From positions 118,175 to 170,984 of the forward strand of contig PLCA01000007.1 of the NCBI GenBank assembly GCA_003134685.1: a stretch of DNA of 52,810 bases, read 5' to 3'. The translations under genes and the position numbers were made by a program. Shown in pieces: positions 1 to 8,549 of this stretch. The notes below the pieces were generated by a model. The model ran no database searches. It was not told the origin of the DNA and saw nothing but the letters and a program-made list of their open reading frames with translations. Source of the stretch: Gemmatimonadota bacterium (GTDB lineage: Bacteria; Gemmatimonadota; Gemmatimonadetes; Gemmatimonadales; Gemmatimonadaceae). How positions within the stretch are numbered: the first letter of the stretch is position 1; the number at the start of each line of letters is the position of its first letter.

Positions 1-932
1 TTGTCGCCGTGATCCTTGTCGCCCTTGCCATGATCGCCGTCGCCATTGCCATTGCCATTGCCACTACTGCTCGCGCAGCCGGTGACATTCGTTCCCGTGA
101 TCGTCACCCCGGCTTTGGCGAGGGCCCGCCCGTTGAAGGTCCCAACGGTTGCGGTGGTCGTCTTGACGGTGATGTCCGCCCCGGAGAGAATCGTTCCGAT
201 AAAGGGCGAATCGGTCAGACTCGCGGCCTGGGCGACCCACCACGTTACGTTGCACGTCTGCCCGCCACCCGCCATGGCCACGGTGAAGTTGGTGCCCGTG
301 AGTGCGCCGGTCCCCGAGGTCCCGATTTTGAAAATCCAGGCCGCGTTGGCGTTGCCAAGCGGGTCGAGGGTCAACGTGACCCCCGTCGCCGTCAACGCCG
401 CACCGGTGCAGTATGTACCGGGGGGCAGCGTTATGGAGGCCGGGATCGTACTAGTCAATGTATGGGCGAGGTTGCAGTCCCCCGTCTTGGGCGCCAGTGC
501 GTCGTACGCGGTGTTGAAGTCCCTTAAAACCTGAGCTGAGACGGGCGCGATGATCGCACCCGTAATCGTGCACCCCGTGTTAGTGACCGAGGCCGCGGGG
601 CCGGAGGAGCCCACGTTCCCGGTGATGATGGGGGTGGGGGGGGTGTTAGTACAGGTCACCGCCCCCGCACTCAAGGGCGCTGCACTCAGGAGCGCGAAGC
701 CCGCCGCCGCACCTAGTGACGGCCCGGACACCGCGGACGCCGCGGGTGCCGCGGGTGCCGCGGGTGTGTGGCCTTTGTCCATGCTGGAGAGGAGCGGGGG
801 GGCGTTGATGCGGGACGCTGAGTCGTTGCTGCACGCCGCCGTGAGCATCGCCAACGTGACGAGGACTCCTGCGGCAAGTCTCGGCGGAGCAAGTTTACGT
901 ACCAGATGCATAGAAAGATTGTGCGCGTACAT
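1..932 (-). CDS. DUF3494 (ice-binding-like) lipoprotein, C terminus cut by window edge
   Basis: The frame is open from ATG at 932 down to the window edge, giving 310 codons with no stop. AAGGAGG at 939-945, 6 nt upstream, fixes the start. Residues 1-34 look like a lipoprotein signal with a weak lipobox (TAAC, Cys34). An Ala/Pro-rich linker follows, including three AAP units encoded by a 9-bp repeat. From about residue 95 the sequence matches the DUF3494 ice-binding fold: LPPGTYC, a repeated Thr/Gly/Ala beta-strand pattern, NAAWIFKIG, and NVTWWVAQAASL leading to GTILSGADIT. After the domain a Gly/Asn/Asp/His/Lys tail (GNGNGNGDGD and similar) runs off the window. The family binds ice or acts as an adhesin at the surface. 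The fold assignment is firm; true ice binding here is inference. Confidence 0.8.
   Translation of the reverse strand, partial: MYAHNLSMHLVRKLAPPRLAAGVLVTLAMLTAACSNDSASRINAPPLLSSMDKGHTPAAPAAPAASAVSGPSLGAAAGFALLSAAPLSAGAVTCTNTPPTPIITGNVGSSGPAASVTNTGCTITGAIIAPVSAQVLRDFNTAYDALAPKTGDCNLAHTLTSTIPASITLPPGTYCTGAALTATGVTLTLDPLGNANAAWIFKIGTSGTGALTGTNFTVAMAGGGQTCNVTWWVAQAASLTDSPFIGTILSGADITVKTTTATVGTFNGRALAKAGVTITGTNVTGCASSSGNGNGNGDGDHGKGDKDHGD
739..765. repeat. 9-bp tandem repeat, three copies
   Basis: The unit gccgcgggt is repeated three times exactly, inside the DUF3494 lipoprotein gene. It encodes Ala-Ala-Pro units of the linker between the lipid anchor and the folded domain, so a change in copy number would alter linker length without shifting the frame. 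Confidence 0.85.
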
Positions 933-1063
933 GTGGGCCTCCTTAGGGTCCTGGTGGTTCTGAGTGAGCAGATTTCGGAAAGGAGCTTGGCTCGGTCTCA
1001 TGCTGAGATCGCCATGAACAACTCTTCGTTGGTGCGGCGCATGTCGTCGGCCCGTGAAGGAGG

Positions 1064-1093
1064 TTTATGATCGCGCGTGTTCGATAGTGGCAA
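1064..1093 (-). promoter_or_regulatory. Possible promoter of the DUF3494 lipoprotein
   Basis: On the minus strand TTGCCA (1088-1093) and CATAAA (1064-1069) are separated by 18 bp and resemble sigma-70 -35 and -10 elements. They lie about 130 bp upstream of the start codon, leaving a leader of roughly 125 nt. Resemblance is moderate, and in this phylum promoter consensus is poorly known. Confidence 0.3.
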
Positions 1094-1136
1094 CTCTTGT
1101 TCGAGCATTCATAATGACTACTTCCCATCTGAATAC

Positions 1137-1192
1137 GTAGTAGCCAAATAGTAGTAGCCAATAAGTAGTAGGCGATGAGTAGCAGCGATCGA
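1137..1192. repeat. 14-bp tandem repeat, four degenerate copies
   Basis: Four successive 14-bp units begin at 1137, 1151, 1165 and 1179. They read gtagtagccaaata, gtagtagccaataa, gtagtaggcgatga and gtagcagcgatcga. The first two differ at two positions and the later ones diverge progressively. The array lies between the OmpA terminator and the possible promoter of the DUF3494 gene. It could be a set of protein-binding sites or a decaying simple repeat. Confidence 0.75.
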
Positions 1193-1206
1193 AGGGAGAG
1201 ATGCAG

Positions 1207-1244
1207 AAAGGCGGAGCGCCCTTTTTGGGGACGCTCCGCCTTTT
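1207..1244 (-). terminator. Rho-independent terminator after the OmpA-type gene
   Basis: A perfect 12-bp stem is formed by AAAGGCGGAGCG at 1207-1218 and its complement at 1232-1243. The loop contains a further CCC/GGG pairing. It lies 48 bp beyond the stop of the minus-strand OmpA-type gene. A/T runs on both sides mean it could also stop readthrough from the other direction. Confidence 0.85.
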
Positions 1245-1291
1245 AGTCTCTGTACCGGACCCCCTTTCGAGGGCCCGGCCAGAGAAGGTGC

Positions 1292-3022
1292 TTACTCCTG
1301 CGGTGGTATTACGATCCTGTCGCTGCCGATCGTCACGATACGGAAATCATCGCGACGGTTCTGCTGCCAGCAGGCTTCGTTGTGCTCGGTGCAAACCGGG
1401 CGCTCCTCGCCATAGCTCACGAGGTCGAAGCGATCTGCCGCAATGCCGTGGTCAACGAGGTACCGCTTGGCACTTGCCGCACGGCGCTGGCCCAGGGCCA
1501 GGTTGTACTCGTCGGAACCACGCTCGTCAGCGTTACCCTCGATACGAATTCTCATTCCGGGGTTAGCCTGCAGCCACGGGATCTTCACATCGAGTGTTGA
1601 AGCTGCATCCGGTCTGATCGTCGACTTGTCGAAGTCGAAGTAGATCGGACCAGTGATTTTGGTCGTGTCAGCCACTGCGAGCGGTGGAGCCACGCAAGCC
1701 GGATCCGTTGCCAGAATGTTCGAATTGTACTGGCAGGTCGGCGGCGGCGGTGGTGGTGGTGGTGGCGGCGGCGGAGCAACGCAGTTCGGGCTCGAAGCAG
1801 GAATGCTTTCGAGTCCGGCGTACGTGCACATAACCTCCGGACGCGCACCACCAAACAGGAAGCTCAGGCCGGCGCGGCCGTGCAAATTCATGTTCGCGCT
1901 CGGCTTGTGATTCGGCATGTAGTCGATCACACCGTCGAGACGAAGCGCCGTGCGGTTCGCGACCGCGAGGCGGAGACCAGCGAGACCGCTGCCGCCGAAA
2001 TTATAGCTGTAGGCGTCGGGCCCCGTGGCGCTCTTGAACTTGTAGCTCGTGCGAGTGCCACCAGCACCGAGGATGAACTGGCTCTGCCGACCCATCAGGC
2101 GGATCGGGAAATTGTAGTTCAGCCGCGTGGCGAAAGCATGCGCGTTGACTTTCGTCACCGGATTAATCCCGCAGCAAGGCGGGCCGATGTTGTCCTGCGG
2201 CGAATAGTAGCCATCGCCTTCGAGCTCCCACCGGGGATCGGAGAGGAACACGCCAACGCGTCCACCGTAGCCAAGACCGTTCTTCGGCTGCGGGCCAGTC
2301 GGTCCCCGTCCGGCATTGCTATCGAACCGTGTCCACTGAGCGAAGCCGCCAATTTCGACGGTTCCGGGAAGCGGGGCATCAAGGTTGTCCCACCACACGT
2401 ATGGAGCCCACATCACCGGGTTGCTCGTCGCGCCGCCACCCATCAGGTCGCGGAGATCCGGCGAGAGCTGGAGACCAGCCTGTGCGCCGAAATCGAAAAA
2501 GCCACCGTTGGACGGGAGATAGTTCACGAGTCCGTCGACGCGGAGTGATACGCCACCGAAACCGAGGTTGAAACCGACCAGTCCGTTCGCTCCGAACTGA
2601 TAAGTCCCGGCTCCGGCATCGGTCCCGCCGCGAAGGTTCTCGAGGACGCCACCGGCGCCGATATGGATCGACGGCAGATTCCCGAGCGGGAAGCTGTACA
2701 TGAGCCGCGCAGTGAACGCGCTCGACTTCACGTCGCCGGCAAGCGCGTTGCTCGGAGATCCCAGGAAGCGAAAGCCAGCCTGCGATTTCGCGGGGGTATA
2801 GACGCCGTCAGCCTCGATGTTCCAGTTCGGCGCGATGAAGGCGCCAAGGCGTCCACCGTAACCGATAGAATTACCGAAGCCCGAGTCCAGATTCCATTTG
2901 CTATCGAAGTGCGTCCACTGCCCGAAGCCTCCTACCAGCAACGTACCGGGCGACTGGGCAGCCGCCGTTCCGCCGAGGAGTAAGGCCGTCATCGCGCAGA
3001 CGGTCCAACTTCTTCTCAACAT
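1292..3022 (-). CDS. OmpA-family outer-membrane protein with two N-terminal barrel repeats
   Basis: 576 aa. Residues 1-22 are a signal peptide ending AAA-Q. Two homologous barrel-like modules follow (about 26-195 and 218-393). Both open with a GGFxQWTxFDS element and continue with GYGGRxGxF and a RxDGxxxYxP strand. A linker with 12 consecutive prolines joins them to a C-terminal OmpA/Pal peptidoglycan-binding domain (about 455-570), with FDFDKSTIRPDA, GNADERGSDEYNLALGQRRA and the YGEERP element. It should sit in the outer membrane and hold the cell wall through the OmpA domain. The start has AGAGGA 7 nt upstream. It is transcribed alone and ends at a strong terminator. Two barrel modules in one chain is unusual, since most OmpA-type proteins have one. 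Confidence 0.9.
   Translation of the reverse strand: MLRRSWTVCAMTALLLGGTAAAQSPGTLLVGGFGQWTHFDSKWNLDSGFGNSIGYGGRLGAFIAPNWNIEADGVYTPAKSQAGFRFLGSPSNALAGDVKSSAFTARLMYSFPLGNLPSIHIGAGGVLENLRGGTDAGAGTYQFGANGLVGFNLGFGGVSLRVDGLVNYLPSNGGFFDFGAQAGLQLSPDLRDLMGGGATSNPVMWAPYVWWDNLDAPLPGTVEIGGFAQWTRFDSNAGRGPTGPQPKNGLGYGGRVGVFLSDPRWELEGDGYYSPQDNIGPPCCGINPVTKVNAHAFATRLNYNFPIRLMGRQSQFILGAGGTRTSYKFKSATGPDAYSYNFGGSGLAGLRLAVANRTALRLDGVIDYMPNHKPSANMNLHGRAGLSFLFGGARPEVMCTYAGLESIPASSPNCVAPPPPPPPPPPPPTCQYNSNILATDPACVAPPLAVADTTKITGPIYFDFDKSTIRPDAASTLDVKIPWLQANPGMRIRIEGNADERGSDEYNLALGQRRAASAKRYLVDHGIAADRFDLVSYGEERPVCTEHNEACWQQNRRDDFRIVTIGSDRIVIPPQE
1739..1774. repeat. Proline-codon trinucleotide run in the OmpA-type gene
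   Basis: Twelve consecutive proline codons (CCG or CCA on the minus strand) form a near-perfect trinucleotide repeat encoding the linker between barrels and OmpA domain. Slippage would change linker length in frame. Confidence 0.9.
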
Positions 3023-3471
3023 GATTGATTCCTCTCAAAGGGTGGAGATACTTACAGCGGTTACCGCGGTTGCACGTTGCGTTGTGAGGCAGGATGCATG
3101 CCCAGTGAGCGCGCGAGCGCTCTCCAGACCGACCGTCTCACAACCGGACAAACTAGCAAATCTTTTCAGTGGCGCTAGTGATGCACGCCGTTAAAAAAAC
3201 AACGCGACAAACATTCGTCACGCTCCGCCGATATGCGGCAGCGGTAGCCGTTCTCGTCGTCGACAATCGGATTGCAAGTGCCACGCCAGCCAACGCCATT
3301 GAAGGGCAAATAAAGGGCTTTAGAACGAAATACCGGAAATCCGACGGGCAATTCGCCCCTTTTGGGGTCGCGCAGTGCTCGCAGCCCCATTTGTAAGTCC
3401 GCGCGGCACAACCAGCTACGGGCGCGCAGGCACTGCCGCGAGGTGCTTTCGCGAGGCACGTCCGTCCGTTA
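3023..3471. other. Intergenic region, 449 bp
   Basis: This is the upstream region of the OmpA-type gene and the downstream region of the Ser/Thr kinase gene. It contains an inverted repeat GTTGTGAG (3081-3088) / CTCACAAC (3137-3144). The repeat encloses a small hairpin GAGCGC-GCGA-GCGCTC (3107-3122). No credible coding frame, RNA gene or clear promoter was identified. Confidence 0.5.
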
Positions 3472-5244
3472 CTATGAAACGACTCGCCGCCACCACGGCC
3501 CGCGCTGCCGCGCCAGAACTTTCTCGGTCGCCTTTCCCCACGCTTTCTTCATCTCCAAACCATCCGCGAAACGATCTTCCGGCTTCGCCGCAAATGCAGT
3601 GCGGAACCAATTGGCGATCACTGTCGGAAACGGCACCAGATCCGCACGCTCGCTCAACTGGCGCGCCAATATGCTACGCGCATCGTCGTCGCCAAACGGT
3701 GGCTCGCCCGTCATCGTGAAATACACGATCGCGGCGAGCGCGAAATAATCAGCCGCCGGCCCCTGTTGCTCACCAAGGAGCTGCTCGGGCGCCGCGAATG
3801 CGGGCGTGCCCGTGGTACCGGCTACATCCTCGCCGGTGACGTTCGCGATGCCGAAGTCCGTGATGCGCCAGCGCTGATAACGGTCAATGAGAATGTTCTC
3901 GGGCTTGAGGTCGCGGTGCAGTATTCCGTTCGCGTGCGCGACGTTGAGGCCGTCCAGAACCTGTTCGACCTGCGACGCGATCTCGGCCGCCTGGCGCGGA
4001 CCGGATCGCGCCACGAGACTCGCCACGCTCCCTTCCTCGGCCAGCTCCATCGTGTACCAGGAAAGATCTCCGCTCGAGTCCCAGTCGTAGATCGGCACGA
4101 TCGCCGGATGCGCGAGCTGCGCGGCGAGCTTTGCTTCGCGCCAGAACGCTCTCACCGCTTTGTCGTCGCGCGCGATTGCCGGGTGCAGCGCCTTCAGCGC
4201 GACCTCGCGCTCGAGTGAGAGATCGCGCGCGCGCCACACCGTTCCGAACGCGCCGCTGCCCAGCTTCGAGAGAATCTCATAGTCATCGCCCACCGCCCAG
4301 CGCACGCGCGCCTCGGCGGACTCCTGCGCTGTGCTGTCGGGCTCGCCGCGAACCATCACTACCGTCCGCGCCGGATCACCGCGATCCACCGCCCGCAGAA
4401 GAACCGCAAGCGAAGGAAAACGGTCGGCCGCATTCGGCGACAGCGCGCGGTCGAGCGCGCTCGCCATCGACTCGGGTGTCTCGGGTCGCACCAGCTTGAT
4501 CGGCGGCGCGCCGCGCGATGGCGGCGCCTCACCCGTGAGCGCGGTGAAACACATCGCGGCGAGCTGCCACTGGTCGCTCGCGGGCGAGGGAATCCACTCG
4601 CCCGACTCCCACTCGGGCGGCATCGGGAGGAGCTCCGCGCGCATCGGACGCGAGGCCTCGAGCGAGCGAATCTCGAGCGGACCATTGCCGGGTCTGACTC
4701 CCGGGGGAATCGCCTCGCGGGGAACCGCCCACTGCCACTCCAGCATCCAGAGACGTCCCGTTGGCGTCGTCCACAACGCATCGCCGTTCAGCCCGCCGTG
4801 CGCGAGGCCGGTTTCGTGGAGGTACGAGAGTGTCGAGCACGCCCCGCGAAGCATCTGAAAGACGTACGGAATGTCCGCGAGGCCGAGCCGCGCCAGACGC
4901 GCGCGCACAGTCTCGCCGGTCACCCACCGGCGTAAGTAGCCGGGCCCGCGCCGGGCGTCACGATACGCTGTCCAGTAATGATAGGTCGTCGGAATCGAAG
5001 GATGACTGCGCTGCGCCAGCTGCCTCGCTTCCTCGAAGAGCCACGGTGTGTGAGCGGGATCGGGCGCGGTCACCAGCGACAGCGACCGACCCAATGCGTC
5101 GACCACTTCCTGGTAATGGCGATAGTCGCCAACCATCCCGCCCGGGCCCCAGGACCACTCCGGAGGCAGCTGCCAATCGAACAGGTGCGGCGGCAGAACC
5201 TTGGTTGCGCGCGGAGTCTCTACCCCGCGATTCACTCCGTTCAT
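3472..5244 (-). CDS. Ser/Thr protein kinase with N-terminal pseudokinase domain
   Basis: 590 aa, no membrane segment. Residues 320-575 form a complete Hanks-type kinase: glycine loop GSGAFG (329-334), Lys351, Glu370, HRDLKPEN with Asp445 and Asn450, DFG (463-465) and APE (485-487). Residues about 40-290 resemble a second kinase fold (a YLHETGLAHGGLNGDAL stretch, then a helical lobe with DQWQLAAMCFTALTGE). This module lacks the catalytic HRD Asp and the DFG Asp, so it is a likely pseudokinase. The ATG lies in a 4-bp ATGA overlap with the stop of the upstream histidine kinase, so the two are translationally coupled. The cytoplasmic substrate is unknown. The pseudokinase may regulate the active domain or recognise a signal; this is inference. 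Confidence 0.9.
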   Translation of the reverse strand: MNGVNRGVETPRATKVLPPHLFDWQLPPEWSWGPGGMVGDYRHYQEVVDALGRSLSLVTAPDPAHTPWLFEEARQLAQRSHPSIPTTYHYWTAYRDARRGPGYLRRWVTGETVRARLARLGLADIPYVFQMLRGACSTLSYLHETGLAHGGLNGDALWTTPTGRLWMLEWQWAVPREAIPPGVRPGNGPLEIRSLEASRPMRAELLPMPPEWESGEWIPSPASDQWQLAAMCFTALTGEAPPSRGAPPIKLVRPETPESMASALDRALSPNAADRFPSLAVLLRAVDRGDPARTVVMVRGEPDSTAQESAEARVRWAVGDDYEILSKLGSGAFGTVWRARDLSLEREVALKALHPAIARDDKAVRAFWREAKLAAQLAHPAIVPIYDWDSSGDLSWYTMELAEEGSVASLVARSGPRQAAEIASQVEQVLDGLNVAHANGILHRDLKPENILIDRYQRWRITDFGIANVTGEDVAGTTGTPAFAAPEQLLGEQQGPAADYFALAAIVYFTMTGEPPFGDDDARSILARQLSERADLVPFPTVIANWFRTAFAAKPEDRFADGLEMKKAWGKATEKVLARQRGPWWRRVVS

Positions 5245-8200
5245 GCCTCGCTCCGCTCAAGTACTATGAGCACTCTGGTTCCTTTTCCTTCTTCGCTCGT
5301 GATCGCGATCTCTCCTCCCCAGGCTTCGATCAGTCTGCGGCTTACGGCGAGCCCGAGTCCGCTTCCGGTTGTGCGCGTTGAAAAATGCGGCTCGAAGATC
5401 CTCGGCAACACTGCCGGGGCGATTCCCGACCCATCGTCGACCGTCTCTATGGTCACTCTTGCATCTTCCTCGCGCAGTGAGATATCCACGTGACGCGCCA
5501 GCGCGAGGCGCGCGTTCTCGAATACGTTGAGCAGCACGTCCCGCATTTCGTCCTTCCGCGCCATCGCCCACACCGGCTTGTCGGCACCCCGCAACTGCCA
5601 CTTTACCTTTCGGTCGCCCATCTGCTCGAGGGCAACGACGTCCTTGACCACCGCGGCAACGTCGACAGAGAGCGCCGGCGGCAGATCGGCAGGCGCGCTG
5701 CCATAGCGACTGAACGAGCGCGCGATCTCGTCGAGCCTGTCAATCTCGGCAAGGATTCGTTTCACGTTGTCGTTGAGCACCTGGTCATAGTCAACGCGCG
5801 GATCGCTGCGCGCCCGCCGCAAATGCTGAACCCCCAGTCTAATCGGTGTGAGCGGATTCTTGATCTCATGGGCGATCTGGCGCGCCATCTCGCCCCACGC
5901 CAGCACGCGCTCGGCGCGCGCCACTTCGATGCGGCTGAGCTCGAGATCCCTCGCCAGCCCCTTCGCCGCGATCCCGCTGAGCCCCAGAGCCGCGAGCGCG
6001 CCGATGGCCGTTGCGAACAGCACCAGCATCCCGAGATCGCGGCGACGCCTGTCCAGCACGATATCGTCGCTCCGAGCAGGCGCGGCGAGCACGTAGCGTT
6101 CCTGCCCCACTACGCCGGTACTGTAGCCGAAGAGCATTTTCGTGGCGCCCAGCTTTGCTTCCCACACAGCCGAGAGCTCGCCCCCAGTCGAGAGGCTGAG
6201 CTCTACCGGTGGAGGCAACTGCCGCCCGGTCGGAGCGAGGGCATCGAGCAGGCTGTCGCTCGTGCGATCGAGAAAGCCGTTGGAATAGAGGAAGAGCGGA
6301 GTGTCGAAGCGCCGCGCCGCTCCCGGCAGCTGCTCGTACTCGTTGCCCGCGGCAACCGCGTTGAGGGTCTCGCGCACGAGCACCTCGCGGGTCTGAACGT
6401 CGTCGCTTTGCAATCTCTGATACGACCACACCGCGAATGCGATCGCCGGAATCACGAAGAACGCGAAGAGAGCGAGAGTGAGCCTCGCGTGGTAGGTGTA
6501 AATCCACCTCGCCGCGCGCACGCGGAGCCAACGCACGAAACCCTTCTCCATCATCGTGCCGAGCAGCCAGAACAATCCGGCGAGCATCAGGTCGAGCAGC
6601 AGGACGAGGCTTCCGCGCTCGGCCCGCACCCAAATCGAGCGCAGATCGATCTCCACGTGCGCGCGCATCGTTCCCGCGCTCGTCGAGATCAGCCGGTTGC
6701 CGTGGAGCTCGTCCCCCACCCGATGCCAGCGCACCTGAATCGTGTCGGCGTGGCCCGAGGGCGAGACGTCGGTCAGCAGCAGCGCATAGGGGGGATCGCC
6801 GCCGGATGGCGGAGCCATTCCAAGAAGCGCGGCGTATGGATTGGCACTTAGAAGTCTGGTGCGCGGCAGCACCAGCACCGATGTCGCGCCTCCCGACGGA
6901 TGGGCGACGGCAGCGAGAATCTGAACGCCGGTGGGACCGAGCGTGCTTCGCGTCACTGTCTGCCGTGTGGCGATCGCCTCCTTGACCGCGTTCGTTACCG
7001 CCTCGGAATCCGGCTCCGCGGGCGCGACCGCAAATTCGGAGATCTGCGTCGCGGCTTGATTCCAGGATGTAATAGTCGCCGGATACTCCGCCGATGCCAG
7101 ATCAGAGGCCGCATATGCTTTCAGCAGGTCCGCACGACTGAGCGGCTGCGGAGACTGCGAGAGTGTGTTGACGAATCGGCGTGTGAGCTGGACCGCGTAA
7201 TCGTCAACGTGCCCGAGTGCGGCAACATCCTGTTCCGCGAGCTGCATGCGATCTTTGGATGTCGTAGACCAGAGGCCGCCGAGCGCGACGATAGCGGAAA
7301 CGGAGGCGATGATGAGCGCCGCGCGAAAGTTGACGGCTCCCGGCTTGCCGAACGCCATGCGCGCCATCCAGTACGCGGCGAGCAGCACGGCGAAAAGGAA
7401 GAGGAAGAGGGGAATCTCCCACGAGAGCCAGAGGCCGGGAGTAGAGCCCCACGGTGGCTGCCCGATTCCTCGAACAATGTTCGATGCGAGCGGAATCCCG
7501 ACGCCGAGGGTGACGATGGCGCCGACCGCGGCGTAGGGGCGTGGCCAGCGGGCCTCGGGGTGCGCGCGAATGACCGCGTACACCGCCATGAGAATGAGTG
7601 CCGTGCTGATGCAAAGCGCGCCCGCGTTGGCCGTGAGCGGCCCTCCTAGCCTTGAGAAGTAGTAAGCCGGATCAAAGAGGCGCGATGTATTGGAGAACGA
7701 GTTCCATGGAATGAGCGCCGTGATCGTGAGCGCAACCGCGACCGCGAAGAGCCGCTCCGCCAGGGCGCGTCTCTCCCGCCAGGCGAAGACGAGAAACGCG
7801 AGAGCGAGAATGACGAGCGCTACTGCTCCCCTCGCGCGAAGCATCGATGCGCGACGAAAGCTGACCTCGTCCGCCGTTGCCAGTCGCGCCAGCGACCGCA
7901 GAATCGGCTTTCCATTCGCGGAAAGCACAACTGGCCCTCCTGGCGCAATCGCCGGCGGGGAGAATTCGTAGGAAGCCACGTCCTGGGCGAGGGCGAGCTG
8001 TTCGTCCACAGATTCGGTGAGCCTGTTCGCCGGCGGCGCTGCGTGCAGCACGGCCGATGCGACGCCACGGCGGTCGCCGCGCGTCTCGACAACGTTGAGA
8101 GTCGTGTAGAACGGGCTGAACGTCACGCTGACATGGCCGCGAAGTGTATCGGGATCGATCCTCACTTTGCCCGACCAGGCGAAGGGACGATCGTGGTCGA

Positions 8201-8549
8201 AGAGGACGACCGATTCTCCATCTCTCTGGGGAGACCGCGCGGAGAGAAACGCAAAGGCCCCTTCGGGGTCGACGGGGGCATCGAGCGCGCGAGTCGCCCT
8301 TTCGTCGAGGCGGTCCCGCGTCTCGGCTAGAGTCCGCGCCAGCGATCGCAGAGCGCCGTCGGCCGCATTAACCCGCTCGCTTCCGTTTGGCGAATCCGGC
8401 CCCGACGTGCGTGGAAGCGCCGGGGTTCTGACCCACATCGCAATCAGGAAAAGCGGAACCGCGGCAGCCGCGAGGATTGCGCCTCGCGGCAGGTGACCGC
8501 TTCTTACAATAAGACTACTATCTGATGCGATGACTCTTCCCTCCTCCAT
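5241..8549 (-). CDS. Large membrane sensor histidine kinase (NtrY-like)
   Basis: About 1102 aa from ATG 8549. Roughly ten membrane segments and two large extracytoplasmic regions are followed by a HisKA domain with IAHEIKNPLTPIRLG (phosphoacceptor His894). A HATPase domain follows with NVFENA (N box), DDGSGIA, GSGLGLAVSRR and a final strand. The NPLTPI form of the H box is typical of NtrY-type kinases. An upstream in-frame ATG at 8633 would add 28 residues but would overlap the divergent creatininase gene further. ATG 8549 already overlaps it by 20 bp and leaves a normal cytoplasmic leader before the first membrane segment, so the exact start is uncertain. No response regulator adjoins it; its operon partner is the Ser/Thr kinase. 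Confidence 0.88.
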   Translation of the reverse strand: MEEGRVIASDSSLIVRSGHLPRGAILAAAAVPLFLIAMWVRTPALPRTSGPDSPNGSERVNAADGALRSLARTLAETRDRLDERATRALDAPVDPEGAFAFLSARSPQRDGESVVLFDHDRPFAWSGKVRIDPDTLRGHVSVTFSPFYTTLNVVETRGDRRGVASAVLHAAPPANRLTESVDEQLALAQDVASYEFSPPAIAPGGPVVLSANGKPILRSLARLATADEVSFRRASMLRARGAVALVILALAFLVFAWRERRALAERLFAVAVALTITALIPWNSFSNTSRLFDPAYYFSRLGGPLTANAGALCISTALILMAVYAVIRAHPEARWPRPYAAVGAIVTLGVGIPLASNIVRGIGQPPWGSTPGLWLSWEIPLFLFLFAVLLAAYWMARMAFGKPGAVNFRAALIIASVSAIVALGGLWSTTSKDRMQLAEQDVAALGHVDDYAVQLTRRFVNTLSQSPQPLSRADLLKAYAASDLASAEYPATITSWNQAATQISEFAVAPAEPDSEAVTNAVKEAIATRQTVTRSTLGPTGVQILAAVAHPSGGATSVLVLPRTRLLSANPYAALLGMAPPSGGDPPYALLLTDVSPSGHADTIQVRWHRVGDELHGNRLISTSAGTMRAHVEIDLRSIWVRAERGSLVLLLDLMLAGLFWLLGTMMEKGFVRWLRVRAARWIYTYHARLTLALFAFFVIPAIAFAVWSYQRLQSDDVQTREVLVRETLNAVAAGNEYEQLPGAARRFDTPLFLYSNGFLDRTSDSLLDALAPTGRQLPPPVELSLSTGGELSAVWEAKLGATKMLFGYSTGVVGQERYVLAAPARSDDIVLDRRRRDLGMLVLFATAIGALAALGLSGIAAKGLARDLELSRIEVARAERVLAWGEMARQIAHEIKNPLTPIRLGVQHLRRARSDPRVDYDQVLNDNVKRILAEIDRLDEIARSFSRYGSAPADLPPALSVDVAAVVKDVVALEQMGDRKVKWQLRGADKPVWAMARKDEMRDVLLNVFENARLALARHVDISLREEDARVTIETVDDGSGIAPAVLPRIFEPHFSTRTTGSGLGLAVSRRLIEAWGGEIAITSEEGKGTRVLIVLERSEA

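Larger units (their letters stand above)
933..1291. other. Intergenic region, 359 bp
   Basis: No coding frame here is convincing. It holds the leader and a possible promoter of the DUF3494 gene, a four-copy 14-bp tandem repeat and the terminator of the OmpA-type gene. Short open frames in the region lack a Shine-Dalgarno sequence and any recognisable domain. Confidence 0.6.

Noticed and set aside
5490-6851. 453-codon open frame on the plus strand, antisense to the histidine kinase
   Set aside because: It is Arg/Glu/His-rich, as expected of the complement of a high-GC gene, and has no domain. The minus-strand frame has full HisKA and HATPase motifs.
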